Part shown: one piece after another, positions 10,334 through 20,934 of the stretch
How the letters are laid out: every line of letters starts with the position of its first letter
How positions within the stretch are numbered: position 1 is the first letter of the stretch
Assembly (NCBI GenBank): GCA_002869385.1
Contig: PKTB01000022.1
Location: forward strand, 124,001 to 188,000
Length of the DNA stretch: 64,000 nucleotides
Direction: 5' to 3'
DNA from: Marinilabiliales bacterium
GTDB taxonomy: Bacteria; Bacteroidota; Bacteroidia; Bacteroidales; ML635J-15
Notes under the pieces: model-generated
What the model saw: the letters and a program-made list of their open reading frames with translations, nothing else
Database searches by the model: none
Told to the model about the DNA's origin: nothing
Made by a program: the position numbers and the translations under genes

Positions 10334-11623
10334 ATGACACTTACAATAATTATAATAATCTGTGTGCTGTTGCTATTGGCATATATCTTTGACTTGACCT
10401 CCTCAAGGACTAGGATACCCACTGTTATTCTACTGCTTGTTTTGGGCTATCTTGTTCGTTTGGGAACTGGAATGTTGGGTGTAGAGGTGCCAGACTTAAC
10501 AGTCTTTTTACAGATATTTGGAACTATTGGGTTGATATTAATTGTTCTTGAAGGTGGACTTGAATTGGAATTCAATAAGTCAAAACTAAAAGTAATTAAT
10601 AAGTCATTTTTTGTGTCTTTATTGTCAATAGTAATACTAAGTTTCTTATTTACATTTATACTTCAATTAGTATATGATGTAGATATAAAAAATAGTTTGA
10701 TTGACGCTATACCAATTTGTGTAATTAGTAGTGCAATTGCAATTCCGAGTGTTGCTCATTTATCAAAAGATAAGAGAGAATTTGTAATTTATGAAAGTAG
10801 TTTCTCGGATGTGCTGGGAGTTCTTCTTTTTGATTTTTTACTTACACATGAGCAAATAAATGGGCATGCTTTTGGTCAGTTTGGTATTGATATGCTAGTT
10901 TTGATTGTTGTTTCTTTTATTGCAACATTATTGCTTTTATTTTTACTGAAAACTATTGATCATCACATTAAGTTTATTCCTATTATAATTCTGATTGTAT
11001 TGATTTATGCAGTTGCTGAAAAGTTCCATTTACCAGCCCTCATATTTATTTTGATTTTTGGGTTGTTTATTGGTAACTTGAATCGGCTGACAGAGATAAA
11101 CTTTATAAAGAAAATGAAACCAGAGATTCTTTTAAAAGAAGTTGATAAGTTTAGCGAATTAGTTAAAGAGGGAGCTTTTTTAATAAGAACAATGTTTTTT
11201 CTTATTTTTGGTTTTCTTATAGAAACCGAAGAGTTATTAAATCCTGAAACATTTTTATTAGCAATTGGTGTGACATTTCTGATTTTTATTGTAAGGTGGT
11301 GCTTAATTAAATTATTCAAACTGGAAGTAAAACCACTAGTGTATGTAGCTCCACGTGGTCTTATAACAATATTATTATTTCTAGTTATTCCAGACTCAAT
11401 TAAATTACCTATGATAAATAAGTCTTTAATTATTCAGGTGATTGTTCTTTCGGCTATGGTTATGATGGTTGGGATGATGGTTTGCAAAGTGCTTCCACCA
11501 AAATTTAATGAGGATCTACCTGAACCACCTATTGATGATGAGGGAACCGAAGAAATTGAGGAGATTCCACAAGAAGCAAAAAGAATAGATTTTGAAGCAG
11601 AAGATGATAGGTTTAATGATTAA
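10334..11623 (+). CDS. Cation:proton antiporter (CPA family), membrane protein
   Basis: The 429-residue protein consists of about a dozen hydrophobic segments and ends in an acidic cytoplasmic tail (from about residue 390, rich in Glu, Asp and Pro). The order of segments, the early SSRTRIPTVILLLVLGY block and the central GxxEGGLELEF-like segment match bacterial Na+(K+)/H+ exchangers. It probably exchanges monovalent cations for protons across the inner membrane. I start it at ATG 10334 because the upstream TTG lies inside the promoter element. The downstream transglutaminase-like gene begins inside its last codons, so the two are coupled. Confidence 0.75.
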   Translation: MTLTIIIIICVLLLLAYIFDLTSSRTRIPTVILLLVLGYLVRLGTGMLGVEVPDLTVFLQIFGTIGLILIVLEGGLELEFNKSKLKVINKSFFVSLLSIVILSFLFTFILQLVYDVDIKNSLIDAIPICVISSAIAIPSVAHLSKDKREFVIYESSFSDVLGVLLFDFLLTHEQINGHAFGQFGIDMLVLIVVSFIATLLLLFLLKTIDHHIKFIPIIILIVLIYAVAEKFHLPALIFILIFGLFIGNLNRLTEINFIKKMKPEILLKEVDKFSELVKEGAFLIRTMFFLIFGFLIETEELLNPETFLLAIGVTFLIFIVRWCLIKLFKLEVKPLVYVAPRGLITILLFLVIPDSIKLPMINKSLIIQVIVLSAMVMMVGMMVCKVLPPKFNEDLPEPPIDDEGTEEIEEIPQEAKRIDFEAEDDRFND

Positions 11624-14270
11624 TCGTACCGGAAAAATATATAAGATAAATAGCAAACTTGTTTTAGCATTAGCAATTGCCCTAATATCATTCTCATGTA
11701 TACGTAGAGAACCTCTGAATGATGCTCAGGTTAGCAGATCAGATTTTGAATTAAAGAAAGAAAGTTTTGAGAAATTCTTCCCTGATTACTTTTCAAAATT
11801 AGACGACAAGAATCTCGATGATGAAACAAAGAATTACCTTGAGTATTTGTTTACATATATGCCAATTTCTGACTTTGCTGATTATGATTTTGAGTTTTGG
11901 CAAAGACATGTTGAGTTTTCCATCATGGCAAAATCGACATTTAACTGGGCGGATAGTATCCCAGAGGATATTTTTAAGCATTACGTATTACCTCCCAGAG
12001 TGAATAATGAGAATCTCGATACAGCAAGAATGGTTTTCTTTAGAGATTTGAAAACGCGTTTCGAAGGTATGGATTTAACTACAGAACAAGCTGTTTTGGA
12101 AATCAATCATTGGTGTAATGAGAGGGTAATCTATCGAGGTACAGATGAAAGAACTATCGGGCCATTATCAATTGTGCGATCAGGCTTCGGACGCTGTGGG
12201 GAGGAATCCACGTTTTTAGTTACAGCATTACGCTCTGCAGGAATTCCTGCACGTCAGGTATATACTCCAAGATGGGCGCATTCAGATGATAACCATGCAT
12301 GGGTTGAGGTTTGGATTGACGGACTTTGGTATCATCTTGGAGCTTGCGAACCAGCTCCGGTTCTAAACACAGGTTGGTTTGATATCCCTGCAACAAGAAC
12401 AATGCTTGTACATACAAAGAGATTCGGTAATGAAAATGATAAATCTGTTTTAACTAAAACGAAGAATTACGAATGGGTAAATGCTCTTGCTAAATATGCA
12501 CCTGTAAAGACTATTAAAGTTAGAGTTTTGGATGAAAATAATTTACCTGTTTGGGGAGCAAAAGTTAATTATCAGATTTATAATTATGCAGAAATGTACC
12601 CGCTTTATAGCGATATCACCGATTTTTACGGATATTCTGATTTTACTACCGGTTATGGAAGCTTAGAGGTATTTGTTACTGATGGAGTGAAATGTACAAG
12701 CAGAATAATTAAACCTGAAGAAGAAGGATGGGTAAATATTGTGTTTGGAAACAAGAATGTTTTAACTGCAGAATCAGCACATTATATTCCTCCAATAGCT
12801 GGCGAAGTTGTAAAACCCGATGAAGAGCTTGTTAAAGAAACAGAAGATAGGATAAAGCAAAACGAAAGAATCAGAAAACAAAGAGAGAAAGATTTTTATA
12901 ATGAATTTAGTGGGAAACATTTTGCCGAAACATTCGGATACGAAGAAAATATAATACCGTACTTAATACAATGCAGAGGAAATTGGCCTGAAATAGAGAA
13001 ATTTCTGATTGAAGCTTCTTTTATGTCAAATCAGGATATGGCAATAGTTCTACTAAGCGAACTATCGGAAAAAGATTTAAGAGATAGTAAATCTGAAATA
13101 CTCTCAGAGCACCTTACTTTTGCTTTGAAATATAAAAATTCAGATATTCCTGAGGACATATTTTATGAATATGTCTTAAATCCTCGGGTAGAGTTTGAAA
13201 TGCTTAAAACTTATAGAAAAAAAATCGTTAATAGTCTTGGGCAAGATAAAGTTGAGGAATTAAAGAATAACCCATCTAAGATTTTAGAATATATTAAATC
13301 TTTGGTTGTTTCTGATTTAGAATATGGTGGAAACACATATGACGCAAATGAATTCAATATGTATAATGTTCCAATAACACCATCTGCTGTTTGTGAATAT
13401 GGATTAGCTGATATACGTTCTTTAAAGATATATTTTGTTGCATTCTGTCGAAGTATAGGAGTCCCCGCAAAGATTGATTTTGCTTCAGGATTCTCACAAT
13501 ATTATCATTTGGGTGAATGGTATGATGTCGCTATAGATGAAACCCAAGAGGAGCCGGAAAGAGGTAAAGTGTTTTTTGTATCAAAAGATAGTTTAAGAGA
13601 TTTAAAATACAGAATCAATTTTGCAATTGCCCGTTATGATAATGGTGAATTTAAAACCGTGGACCTTGGGTGGGAAACTCCGATAAGCAGCATGAACAAA
13701 GGTGTGAATGTTCCTATAGGTGAATATATGTTGTTAAGTTCGTTAAGGCTTGAAGATGGGAGTGTTTTAGTTAACAGACAATATTTTGAACTGGCAGGCA
13801 ATGAAATAATTTATTTAAATGTAGAATTACCTGAAGAAAACAATCTTGAAACTCAGTATGAGACATTTAATCATTCAAATGTGAGTGATATATATGGCAA
13901 TATTTTAAACTCGAAAAGTATTTTCGGATCAAATAATTACCTTGTCCTTATATGGTTAAAACAAAGTGCAGAACCATCGAAACATATTTTAAGAGATCTT
14001 AAGAGCTTATACGGAGAACTTGCAAATAATAAAATTAAAGTAGTTTATCTGACAGAAAACAATTTTGTGTCAGATGAGATTCAGGGACTGGCTGAAACAT
14101 ACATAGACAGAGAATTAAGTTTGTTGTATAGAAATGTAAATTGCAAAACCGGTGGAGCAGGGGTATCTTTTCCACAAATAATTATGATTAATAAATCAGG
14201 AGACGTATTGTTTAAATCAGCAGGCTATATTATTAACTCTGGTGATATGTTTCTTCAAAAAGCAAAATAA
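11604..14270 (+). CDS. Transglutaminase-like lipoprotein with C-terminal thioredoxin-like domain
   Basis: An N-terminal hydrophobic stretch with a lipobox (ALISFSC) indicates an envelope lipoprotein. A transglutaminase-like core follows with the triad region visible: Cys in GRCGEES (about residue 197), His in DDNHAWVEVW, and the block GLWYHLGACEPAP. A second, weaker transglutaminase-like region lies at about residues 590-690. The last 130 residues resemble a thioredoxin/TlpA fold (NYLVLIWLK, SFPQIIMINKSGD) but lack a CxxC. The start is ATG 11604 or 11616; both overlap the antiporter gene end. Peptide or peptidoglycan processing in the periplasm is possible. The 3' end overlaps the convergent idi gene by 16 bases. 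Confidence 0.8.
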   Translation: MIGLMINRTGKIYKINSKLVLALAIALISFSCIRREPLNDAQVSRSDFELKKESFEKFFPDYFSKLDDKNLDDETKNYLEYLFTYMPISDFADYDFEFWQRHVEFSIMAKSTFNWADSIPEDIFKHYVLPPRVNNENLDTARMVFFRDLKTRFEGMDLTTEQAVLEINHWCNERVIYRGTDERTIGPLSIVRSGFGRCGEESTFLVTALRSAGIPARQVYTPRWAHSDDNHAWVEVWIDGLWYHLGACEPAPVLNTGWFDIPATRTMLVHTKRFGNENDKSVLTKTKNYEWVNALAKYAPVKTIKVRVLDENNLPVWGAKVNYQIYNYAEMYPLYSDITDFYGYSDFTTGYGSLEVFVTDGVKCTSRIIKPEEEGWVNIVFGNKNVLTAESAHYIPPIAGEVVKPDEELVKETEDRIKQNERIRKQREKDFYNEFSGKHFAETFGYEENIIPYLIQCRGNWPEIEKFLIEASFMSNQDMAIVLLSELSEKDLRDSKSEILSEHLTFALKYKNSDIPEDIFYEYVLNPRVEFEMLKTYRKKIVNSLGQDKVEELKNNPSKILEYIKSLVVSDLEYGGNTYDANEFNMYNVPITPSAVCEYGLADIRSLKIYFVAFCRSIGVPAKIDFASGFSQYYHLGEWYDVAIDETQEEPERGKVFFVSKDSLRDLKYRINFAIARYDNGEFKTVDLGWETPISSMNKGVNVPIGEYMLLSSLRLEDGSVLVNRQYFELAGNEIIYLNVELPEENNLETQYETFNHSNVSDIYGNILNSKSIFGSNNYLVLIWLKQSAEPSKHILRDLKSLYGELANNKIKVVYLTENNFVSDEIQGLAETYIDRELSLLYRNVNCKTGGAGVSFPQIIMINKSGDVLFKSAGYIINSGDMFLQKAK

Positions 14271-14764
14271 TCATTCTCTTTAAGAATTTCTTTAAACCAA
14301 TAAGTATAATTTTCAGGATTTATATTCATATCCTTTTTTAAATATTTTATGCTTATCCATTTATAATCATCGGCTTCTTCAGGATTAATTTCTGGTGTGC
14401 CATTCCAATACCCAAAATATACATGATCTGTTTCGTGTTCGATTAAACCATTTGGGAATTCAGCTTTATATGTAAATTTAAATTTAAATTCAAGCTCACA
14501 ATCTAAGCCCATTTCGTCTTTTAAACGATTTCGCATATAAACATAAAACCGTTGGTTTTTAGGTAAGTGACTACAACAGGTATTTGTCCATAATCCGGGG
14601 GAATGATATTTTGTTGAAGCACGCTTTTGCAAAAGTATTTCATTATTGATATTAAAAACAATAATTGAGAAAGCTCTATGTAACAAGCCATCTTGGTGGA
14701 CCTTCAACTTATCTTCGTATCCGACAATTTCATCATTATTATTAACAAGAGCTATTAAATTCAT
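14255..14764 (-). CDS. idi: Isopentenyl-diphosphate delta-isomerase, type 1
   Basis: This 169-residue NUDIX-fold enzyme interconverts isopentenyl and dimethylallyl diphosphate in isoprenoid synthesis. Family features are the active-site block GLWTNTCCSH (catalytic Cys and metal-binding His), the RLKDEMG NUDIX-like segment, and the EHETDH block with its metal-binding residues. Length and order match bacterial type 1 enzymes. It is cytoplasmic, lies six bases downstream of pgi on the same strand and is probably cotranscribed with it. Confidence 0.9.
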   Translation of the reverse strand: MNLIALVNNNDEIVGYEDKLKVHQDGLLHRAFSIIVFNINNEILLQKRASTKYHSPGLWTNTCCSHLPKNQRFYVYMRNRLKDEMGLDCELEFKFKFTYKAEFPNGLIEHETDHVYFGYWNGTPEINPEEADDYKWISIKYLKKDMNINPENYTYWFKEILKENDYFAF

Positions 14765-14770
14765 GTATTA

Positions 14771-16042
14771 TTATTTTTTACCAAGTAGTTCGAACATATT
14801 CCTTTTATAATATTCTACACCTGGCTGGTCAAAAGGGTTGACTCCAAGCATATATCCACTTATTCCACATGCTAATTCAAAGAAATATAAAAGATATCCA
14901 ATTGAATATTCATCAATAGATTCGAGTTCAATAATTATATTTGGTACCTGACCATCAGTATGAGCAAGTAAAGTTCCTTCAAATGCTTTACGATTAACAA
15001 ATTCCATGTCTTTTCCGGAAAGGTAGTTTAATTTGTCGAGATTGTCTTGGTCTTCAGTAATAACCGGAGCATCTGTATTATCGTTTACATATAAAACAGT
15101 TTCAAATAATGTTCTTTCTCCTTGTTGTATATATTGTCCTAGAGAATGTAAGTCTGTGGTAAACGAAACTGATGCAGGAAAAATCCCTTTATGTTCTTTT
15201 CCTTCGCTTTCGCCATATAGTTGTTTCCACCATTCGGCAATATAATTAAGCTTTAGGTTGTAATTTACCATCAATTCGGTCTTATGTCCTGTGACATATA
15301 AAATGTTTCTGATTGCAGCATATTGCAATGCGGGATTTTGCTCACTTTGTTCCAGACAAATATCCTGAGCTATTGAAGCTCCCCTAAGAAGGCTTGAAAT
15401 ATCGAAGCCAGCAACAGCTATTGGTAATAAACCTACAGGTGTTAGAACAGAAAAACGTCCTCCAACATTATCCGCAATAATAAAATCTTTGAATCATTCT
15501 TTATCGGCTAGAGTTCGCAAAGCGCCTTTTTCAGCATCTGTAATAGCTACTATTCTTTCTCTGATAGTTTCCTTATCAAATCGTTTTTTCATTTCAGAGT
15601 ATAATAATCTGAAAGCGATAGCAGGTTCTGTTGTAGTTCCTGATTTTGAGATTACAATAATCCCGAATTCTTTATCTTTTAGGTATTCAATTAGTTCGTT
15701 ATGATAAGTTCCATTTAGATTATGGCCTGCAAAAAGAATTTCAGGCTTTTCTCTGTCGAAAGAGGGAGAAAGCGATTCTATAACAGCTTTAGATCCCAGA
15801 TAAGAACCCCCGATACCTATTATTACAACTGCATCAAGTTTGCGCAAAGAATCAGCAGTTAAATTTATATCGTCAATATCTTCTTCAGACAATGATTGTG
15901 GTAGGTTTATCCATCCCAGAAAATCATTTCCCGCTCCCTGACCTGTATTAAGTGATTCTAAATGCATTTTAGCATATTCAAAAGATTTGTTATATGCTTT
16001 TTCACCTGTAAATTTAATCGCGTTTGTTAAGTCTATCTTCAT
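14771..16042 (-). CDS. pgi: Glucose-6-phosphate isomerase; in-frame TGA
   Basis: The enzyme interconverts glucose-6-phosphate and fructose-6-phosphate in glycolysis. Signature blocks are clear: [49 protein letters not shown] and the C-terminal [12 protein letters not shown]. The frame is cut by TGA at 15494-15496, between ADKE and [15 protein letters not shown]. Homology is continuous in the same frame, and relatives have Gly at this place, so TGA equals GGA with one G-to-T change. Read through, the protein is 423 residues, close to the usual length of this short PGI type. As written, both halves would be inactive. Confidence 0.9.
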
Positions 16043-16108
16043 AACTTATCATTAAGATTTGGAAATGTAAAAATACAAAATCTTAGCGAAGCAAATGTAA
16101 AATTATGT

Positions 16109-16543
16109 TTAAAGATTTAAATACTGATAACCGTCTAGTTGTTTTAATTGTGAACTGAAGTAAACAAATTCACTTATAAGTTCTTGTGCTGACGGATCTT
16201 CGTTTAAGATATATCTTAATAAATCGGAATGAATTTTTGTATGATATTTATTTTTATAAACTGCGCGATAGAAATTTAGCTTTATAATTATAAGATTCAT
16301 CTTCTCTAAATTATCAGGAGATATTCTGTTAATTGCAATACATTCTTTTGAGATACTGATATAGTCTGAATAAAGAGCCTTTAAACGTTCTAAATCTTTT
16401 TCAATTGTCATATTGTGACCATCGATAATAGACGTTGAGTTCTTGTTATCTGTAGCAGTACTGGTTTTGTTGCATTCGAAAAGAGTGCAAAAAGACAAGC
16501 TTAAAATACTAAGTCCCAGAAATATAAGAATGTACTTTTTCAC
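16109..16543 (-). CDS. Small secreted or lipid-anchored protein, unknown
   Basis: The 144-residue protein has an N-terminal hydrophobic segment with two cysteines (SFCTLFEC) that could be a lipobox. The remainder is predicted helical, with no motif I recognise. It lies between the CDF transporter and pgi on the same strand, with gaps of about 85 and 65 bases. Confidence 0.55.
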   Translation of the reverse strand: MKKYILIFLGLSILSLSFCTLFECNKTSTATDNKNSTSIIDGHNMTIEKDLERLKALYSDYISISKECIAINRISPDNLEKMNLIIIKLNFYRAVYKNKYHTKIHSDLLRYILNEDPSAQELISEFVYFSSQLKQLDGYQYLNL

Positions 16544-16627
16544 ACAACAAAAATACTGTTTTAGGAATTTACAGATTCTGATTATTTGTTAAATTATACG
16601 ATAGATAAATTCTATCACATGAGTGTG

Positions 16628-17491
16628 CTAATTGTTTGGTTCAATGTGGATTGTCGTAGTGATGTTGAGTTCCTTTTTTATGTTTTTTTCAAGATCGTTG
16701 GCAATTTCATGTGCTTCTTCAACAGACAATTCCGGTTTTAGTTTGATATGAAAAGTCATTTCTTTATGATTACCGTAATTATGGCAATGAAAATGATGTG
16801 CCCCAAAATCACTTTTATATTTTTCAAAAATTATGTTTTTTACCTTTATAATTACAGAATCCTGAATTTCTTCGCCAAGAATTTTACTGATAGCGTCTTT
16901 AATTATTCCGTAAACAGCATAGAACAGTATTAATGATACAATCATACCAAGGACAGAATCAACCCACCAGAAATATGGTTGTAGGAATATCCCGATTAAA
17001 ATAACTACTGAAGAAAGTGCATCGCTTCTGTGGTGCCAGCCATCTGCTTTCATTGCAGAATTATCTGTTTTGCGTGCAATATAAAATGACATTTGAGCCA
17101 GCCCTTCTTTTGCAAGGATTGAAATTATTGTAATAACTATTGCGAGAGTTCCAAAACTTGCAGACTCACGATTTTGAATTTTCACTATTGAGTCATACAT
17201 AAATTGATACGCAACAATTGCCAACATTATCCCAATAAATATTGCTGCAATATTTTCCCATCTTCCATGACCAAATGGGTGCTCTTTGTCAGGTTTCTTT
17301 GAGGATAGTTTTGTGCCGACAATCATTACAATAGAACTTAACGAGTCGGAGAGAGTATGCCAGGCATCAGCCATTAATGATAGAGAACCGGAGACAATTC
17401 CTGCCCAATATTTTAATACAAACAAAATCAAATTAAGGAGAATGGATATTACACCACCTAAATAATTTTGTTTAGAACGAGTCATGTGCAT
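16628..17491 (-). CDS. Cation diffusion facilitator (CDF) metal transporter
   Basis: The 287-residue inner-membrane protein has six hydrophobic segments. The first metal-binding motif is in MADAWHTLSDSLSS and the second in ADGWHHRSDALSS, the paired HxxxD sites of CDF exporters. The HPFGHGR motif lies between them. The C-terminal 80 residues form the cytoplasmic domain with several His (FGAHHFHCHNYGNH), which likely bind metal. It probably exports Zn2+ or another divalent metal using the proton gradient; specificity cannot be read. It starts six bases after the TPR gene stop, which suggests cotranscription. Confidence 0.9.
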   Translation of the reverse strand: MHMTRSKQNYLGGVISILLNLILFVLKYWAGIVSGSLSLMADAWHTLSDSLSSIVMIVGTKLSSKKPDKEHPFGHGRWENIAAIFIGIMLAIVAYQFMYDSIVKIQNRESASFGTLAIVITIISILAKEGLAQMSFYIARKTDNSAMKADGWHHRSDALSSVVILIGIFLQPYFWWVDSVLGMIVSLILFYAVYGIIKDAISKILGEEIQDSVIIKVKNIIFEKYKSDFGAHHFHCHNYGNHKEMTFHIKLKPELSVEEAHEIANDLEKNIKKELNITTTIHIEPNN

Positions 17492-17497
17492 AATTGT

Positions 17498-19276
17498 CTA
17501 TTTTTTTAAATGCAGTTCTTCGTAAGCATTATCAATTACTAACTCAACAGCTTTGTCTGCAGCTTGTTTACAAGCTTCGTCTTTTTTTAGCTGAAGAGCT
17601 TTTGCTTTGACAAGATATGCATAAGCATTGTCGGGATCTTGACTTATGGACGTATTACAAATTGTAATAACCTCTTCAAGAAGATTTTCTTGCCCTTTGA
17701 TAAACTTGAGTTTTGGTAAAACCAGGCGCATATTATTATCTCTTACAGAAAACACAAAATTAATGTCTTTGGTTTTGAATTTGCAAGCTTGCAATAGTTT
17801 GATAATTGCTTCATTAATGTATGTTTGCTGGTAATATGGATTTTTTTGTTTTGCAATTTCAAGTTGTTCTTTTGCACTTTCAAAATTACCATTGTAGATA
17901 TGGATAAGGGCTTTTAGATTATAAACAAATTCCTTACCATCGAAGCCTTCCATATCTTCGGCCATTTTTGTTGCAACATCTGCACGGCGCATAGCTTCTG
18001 GTATTTCGAGTTTTCTGAGAAGTAACATTGCCATTCCAAAATCAGATTTGACAATATATGAATTTGCAACATATTGAATATCGGCATCTGTAAGGTCAAT
18101 ACTATAAAAGTCTTCAACTTCAGCAGGTAGTAATTCTCTGTTGTCATAACTTTTCGTAAAATATTCTTCAGCTTTTTCGTATTCTCCAATAGCAATATAA
18201 CTTGAAGCTAAGAGATTCTCAAGAACGGAGCTTTTACCTACTTTATCAAGACCTGAAATCAAAAACTTAACAGCATTATTATATTCACCGCTATTATATA
18301 GATTTAAACCTCGTACAAAATAATATGGCATACGTGTATCATTACAATATTTATCGGTAGTCTTTTGTAGTTCTTCAAATTCGGACAAATGTTCTTCAGG
18401 AATAAGACTTAATGCTTTGTGATTTGCAGTACAATACTCGTCTATTCTGTTAGATTGAAAATAAAGATCTGCCAGATTTATGTATGTCATATGTGAATCA
18501 GGGACTATTTCCAGAGATCGCATAATGCTTTTCTCAGCCATTTCGTAATCATACATGCTAAAGTAAATTGAAAACTGAAGATTGTGATAGTCAGCGACTT
18601 CATTATTAATGCTGATAGCTTTATTTATATCAATTAATGCTTCGTCCAGAAGATTAAGATTTAATAAAATATATGCTCTGTAGTAGTAATATTCAGATAC
18701 TTCAGGCTCAAGTTTAATTGCATCAGAGATATCACTATATGCAAAATGTGCTTGATTTGTCATTATATAAAAATTGGCACGGGTAATCAGATAATCTGTA
18801 TTTTCAGGATCAAGTTGTACGGCTTTTGTGAAATCAAACATAGCTTCGTCCATCTTTTGTTGTGCCATATAAATCATGCCTCTGTTCATGTACAGATGAG
18901 CAGTAGTATCGCTTAATTCGAAACCTTTGGCAATAATAGCTTCGGCTTCGTCATAAAGTCCTGTTTCGTAGTATGCACGGGCAAGATGAGAATAGCACTT
19001 TATGCAATCGGGATTTAATTCTATTGATTTGCCAAAATATATTTTTGCATTGTCAAAATCAAGAAGGCTCAAGTAACAATAGCCAAGTTATTTGTAATAA
19101 AGGTCGTTTTCAGGCTCAGCTTCCGATAATTACTGTAATAGATTTATTGCTTATTCGAACTGAAAAAGGTCTATCATGTTCTCGGCTGTTTTGTACTTTT
19201 CTTCATTTGTTTGCGCATTTGCAACAAAAGCTAAAAATGTTACAAGGATTGTAACTAAAACTATTCTTAATTTCAT
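17498..19276 (-). CDS. Secreted TPR-repeat protein; three in-frame TAA near the N-terminus
   Basis: The ATG at 19276-19274 gives a clean signal peptide (MKLRIVLVTILV ... ANAQ). Tandem tetratricopeptide repeats fill most of the 592 residues (for example YSHLARAYYETGLYDEAEA, then a unit about every 34 residues). Three TAA codons (19151-19153, 19130-19132, 19088-19090) lie within 22 codons just after the signal peptide, in FQFE*AINLLQ*LSEAEPEND and YYK*LGYCYL. The first two fall at repeat positions where Glu is normal; at the third Glu also fits. All three would be GAA with G changed to T. Without read-through no exported product is possible. It probably acts as a periplasmic or outer-membrane scaffold; partner unknown. 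Confidence 0.8.
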
Positions 19277-19363
19277 TGGTATAAATTTTATTTTTTCAAA
19301 CTTACGAAATTAATTAGTGATAGTGAAAATTAAAATGGAAAAGTAATAAGATGTCATAAAAAA

Positions 19364-19392
19364 ACAAAAACCTCCTTTTGGGAGGTTTTTGT
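19364..19392 (-). terminator. Terminator of tRNA-Arg
   Basis: A perfect 12-base inverted repeat (ACAAAAACCTCC / GGAGGTTTTTGT) has a 5-base loop and a T run on the minus strand. It abuts the tRNA 3' end. Confidence 0.75.
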
Positions 19393-19466
19393 GATCTAGC
19401 CAGGACTCGAACCTGGGGCCTACGGCTTAGAAGGCCGTTGCTCTAATCCAACTGAGCTACTAGACC
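19392..19466 (-). tRNA. tRNA-Arg (anticodon TCT)
   Basis: Read on the minus strand, the cloverleaf is complete: acceptor GGTCTAG/CTAGATC, D-arm AGCTCAGTTGGATTAGAGC, anticodon stem ACGGC/GCCGT with loop CTTCTAA (anticodon TCT, reads AGA/AGG), T-arm CCAGG TTCGAGT CCTGG, discriminator A. CCA is not encoded. A TATTTTTG promoter element lies just upstream and a terminator directly downstream. Confidence 0.95.
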
Positions 19467-19482
19467 ATTTTCTTATGGGCTG

Positions 19483-19490
19483 CAAAAATA
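19483..19490 (-). promoter_or_regulatory. Bacteroidota -7 promoter element TATTTTTG for tRNA-Arg
   Basis: An exact TAnnTTTG match on the minus strand lies 16 bases before the 5' end of the tRNA. Confidence 0.6.
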
Positions 19491-19727
19491 TAATAAGATT
19501 ATAAATTATGCAAGTTTTATTTGAAAAAAACTTTGGATTATTATTTACAGTAAATAAAACTAATTGTTGTTAAAATACTTATGTATAAAGGATTAGTTGC
19601 TTAAGCTTATAAGGAGACTTTATATTTTGTTAAAGAAAATGGTAGTATTATTATGTTAGATTAAAAATATAGTGTATGTTTGTGATAGTTATTGTATATA
19701 AAAAAATGAAAATTAAATTTAGACATC

Positions 19728-20798
19728 ATGAAAAGAAACAAATTTTATTTAACTGTGATTTTAACATTATTTGCTTTATCTTCTATTACAGTTTGTGGTC
19801 AGACATTGTATGTGCCTGGGGGTTCAAGTAATATTGGGAACTATACAAATAATAATATTGGTGTAGGTGTATCAGTGCCAAATTATCAACTTGAGGTTTA
19901 TAAATATTCTGCCACTGAATATCCTGAAATTGCATTGACCCATAGTTATTCAATAAAAGGAAGTGCTACAAAAGTGTGGAAAATGTATAATGACCATGGA
20001 GTATTAAGATTTGGTTATGGTTCTGCAACTTTAGGCTATCCTTCTTCTTTTACAAATTATATTTCATTTAATTCAGGGTCAATGACATTAGACAATTCAT
20101 TTCTATATGTTATGAAAAATTCAGGTAATCTGCTAAAATTAGATAATGTGATTGTATCTAGAGAACTAGATGGTTTACTTTGGAATATGTCCGGACAGAA
20201 GTTTCGTATAACAGGTGGAAGTTTGTCTCTCTCAGGATTTGACACGTACATTAGTGTTAATGCAAGCCCATTAACAGCCGGTTCTCCTGCAATTTTAATT
20301 AGTGATGATGGAGGCTTGGTAAAAGCATTTAAAACAGACGTTAACTCTGTAGAAACCTTAAGCATTCTTACTAATGGTGATATAACAACAAGTGGAGATA
20401 TAACAACAAATGGTATAAATGCTTCTAGTGGTATTATTACTGTAGATGACTTGACTTCAACTAATATATATGTGAAAGATGCTAGCGACGATATTAATTT
20501 TAAAGTTAATCAGTCCGGATATGTCTGGGCAAGAGAGATTAATGTAACATTAGAGAACCCATTTCCTGATTATGTATTTGATGAAGAATATGAGCTAATG
20601 GATTTAGATGAGTTAGAGCTATTTATTTCAGAATACGGACATTTACCCAATATGCCAACAGCAGAAGAAGTAAAAGAAGAAGGAATAGAGTTAGCTGAAA
20701 TGAATGTTTTACTGGTTGAAAAAGTTGAGGAACTTACTCTTTACATTTTGGAACTTCAGAAAGAAATTGATGCATTAAAGCAAAAAGCTAATAATTAA
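19728..20798 (+). CDS. Secreted fibre protein with endosialidase-chaperone-like C-terminus
   Basis: The 356-residue protein has a signal peptide (ending TVCGQ), a beta-rich body with the NNIGVGVSVPNYQLEV motif found in Bacteroidota tail-fibre-like proteins, and a C-terminal block DYVFDEEYELM ... HLPNMPTAEEV ... GIELAEMNVLLVEKVEELT. That block is the short chaperone-like element common at the end of such proteins, followed by a helix suited to coiled-coil trimer formation. A surface-exposed trimeric fibre is likely; its target is unknown. It is related in architecture to the fibre gene at 6461-10138. Confidence 0.7.
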   Translation: MKRNKFYLTVILTLFALSSITVCGQTLYVPGGSSNIGNYTNNNIGVGVSVPNYQLEVYKYSATEYPEIALTHSYSIKGSATKVWKMYNDHGVLRFGYGSATLGYPSSFTNYISFNSGSMTLDNSFLYVMKNSGNLLKLDNVIVSRELDGLLWNMSGQKFRITGGSLSLSGFDTYISVNASPLTAGSPAILISDDGGLVKAFKTDVNSVETLSILTNGDITTSGDITTNGINASSGIITVDDLTSTNIYVKDASDDINFKVNQSGYVWAREINVTLENPFPDYVFDEEYELMDLDELELFISEYGHLPNMPTAEEVKEEGIELAEMNVLLVEKVEELTLYILELQKEIDALKQKANN

Positions 20799-20934
20799 TT
20801 GTAATTCTTGATTTTAGTTTTATATGTCTTTACGGTATTTATTAAAGATATAAAGCGATATTTGATATAGCTTGGTAAATAGTGAAAGACAAGGCGAGTA
20901 TTAAAACATTATTTTAATTAAAAAATACGAAAAA

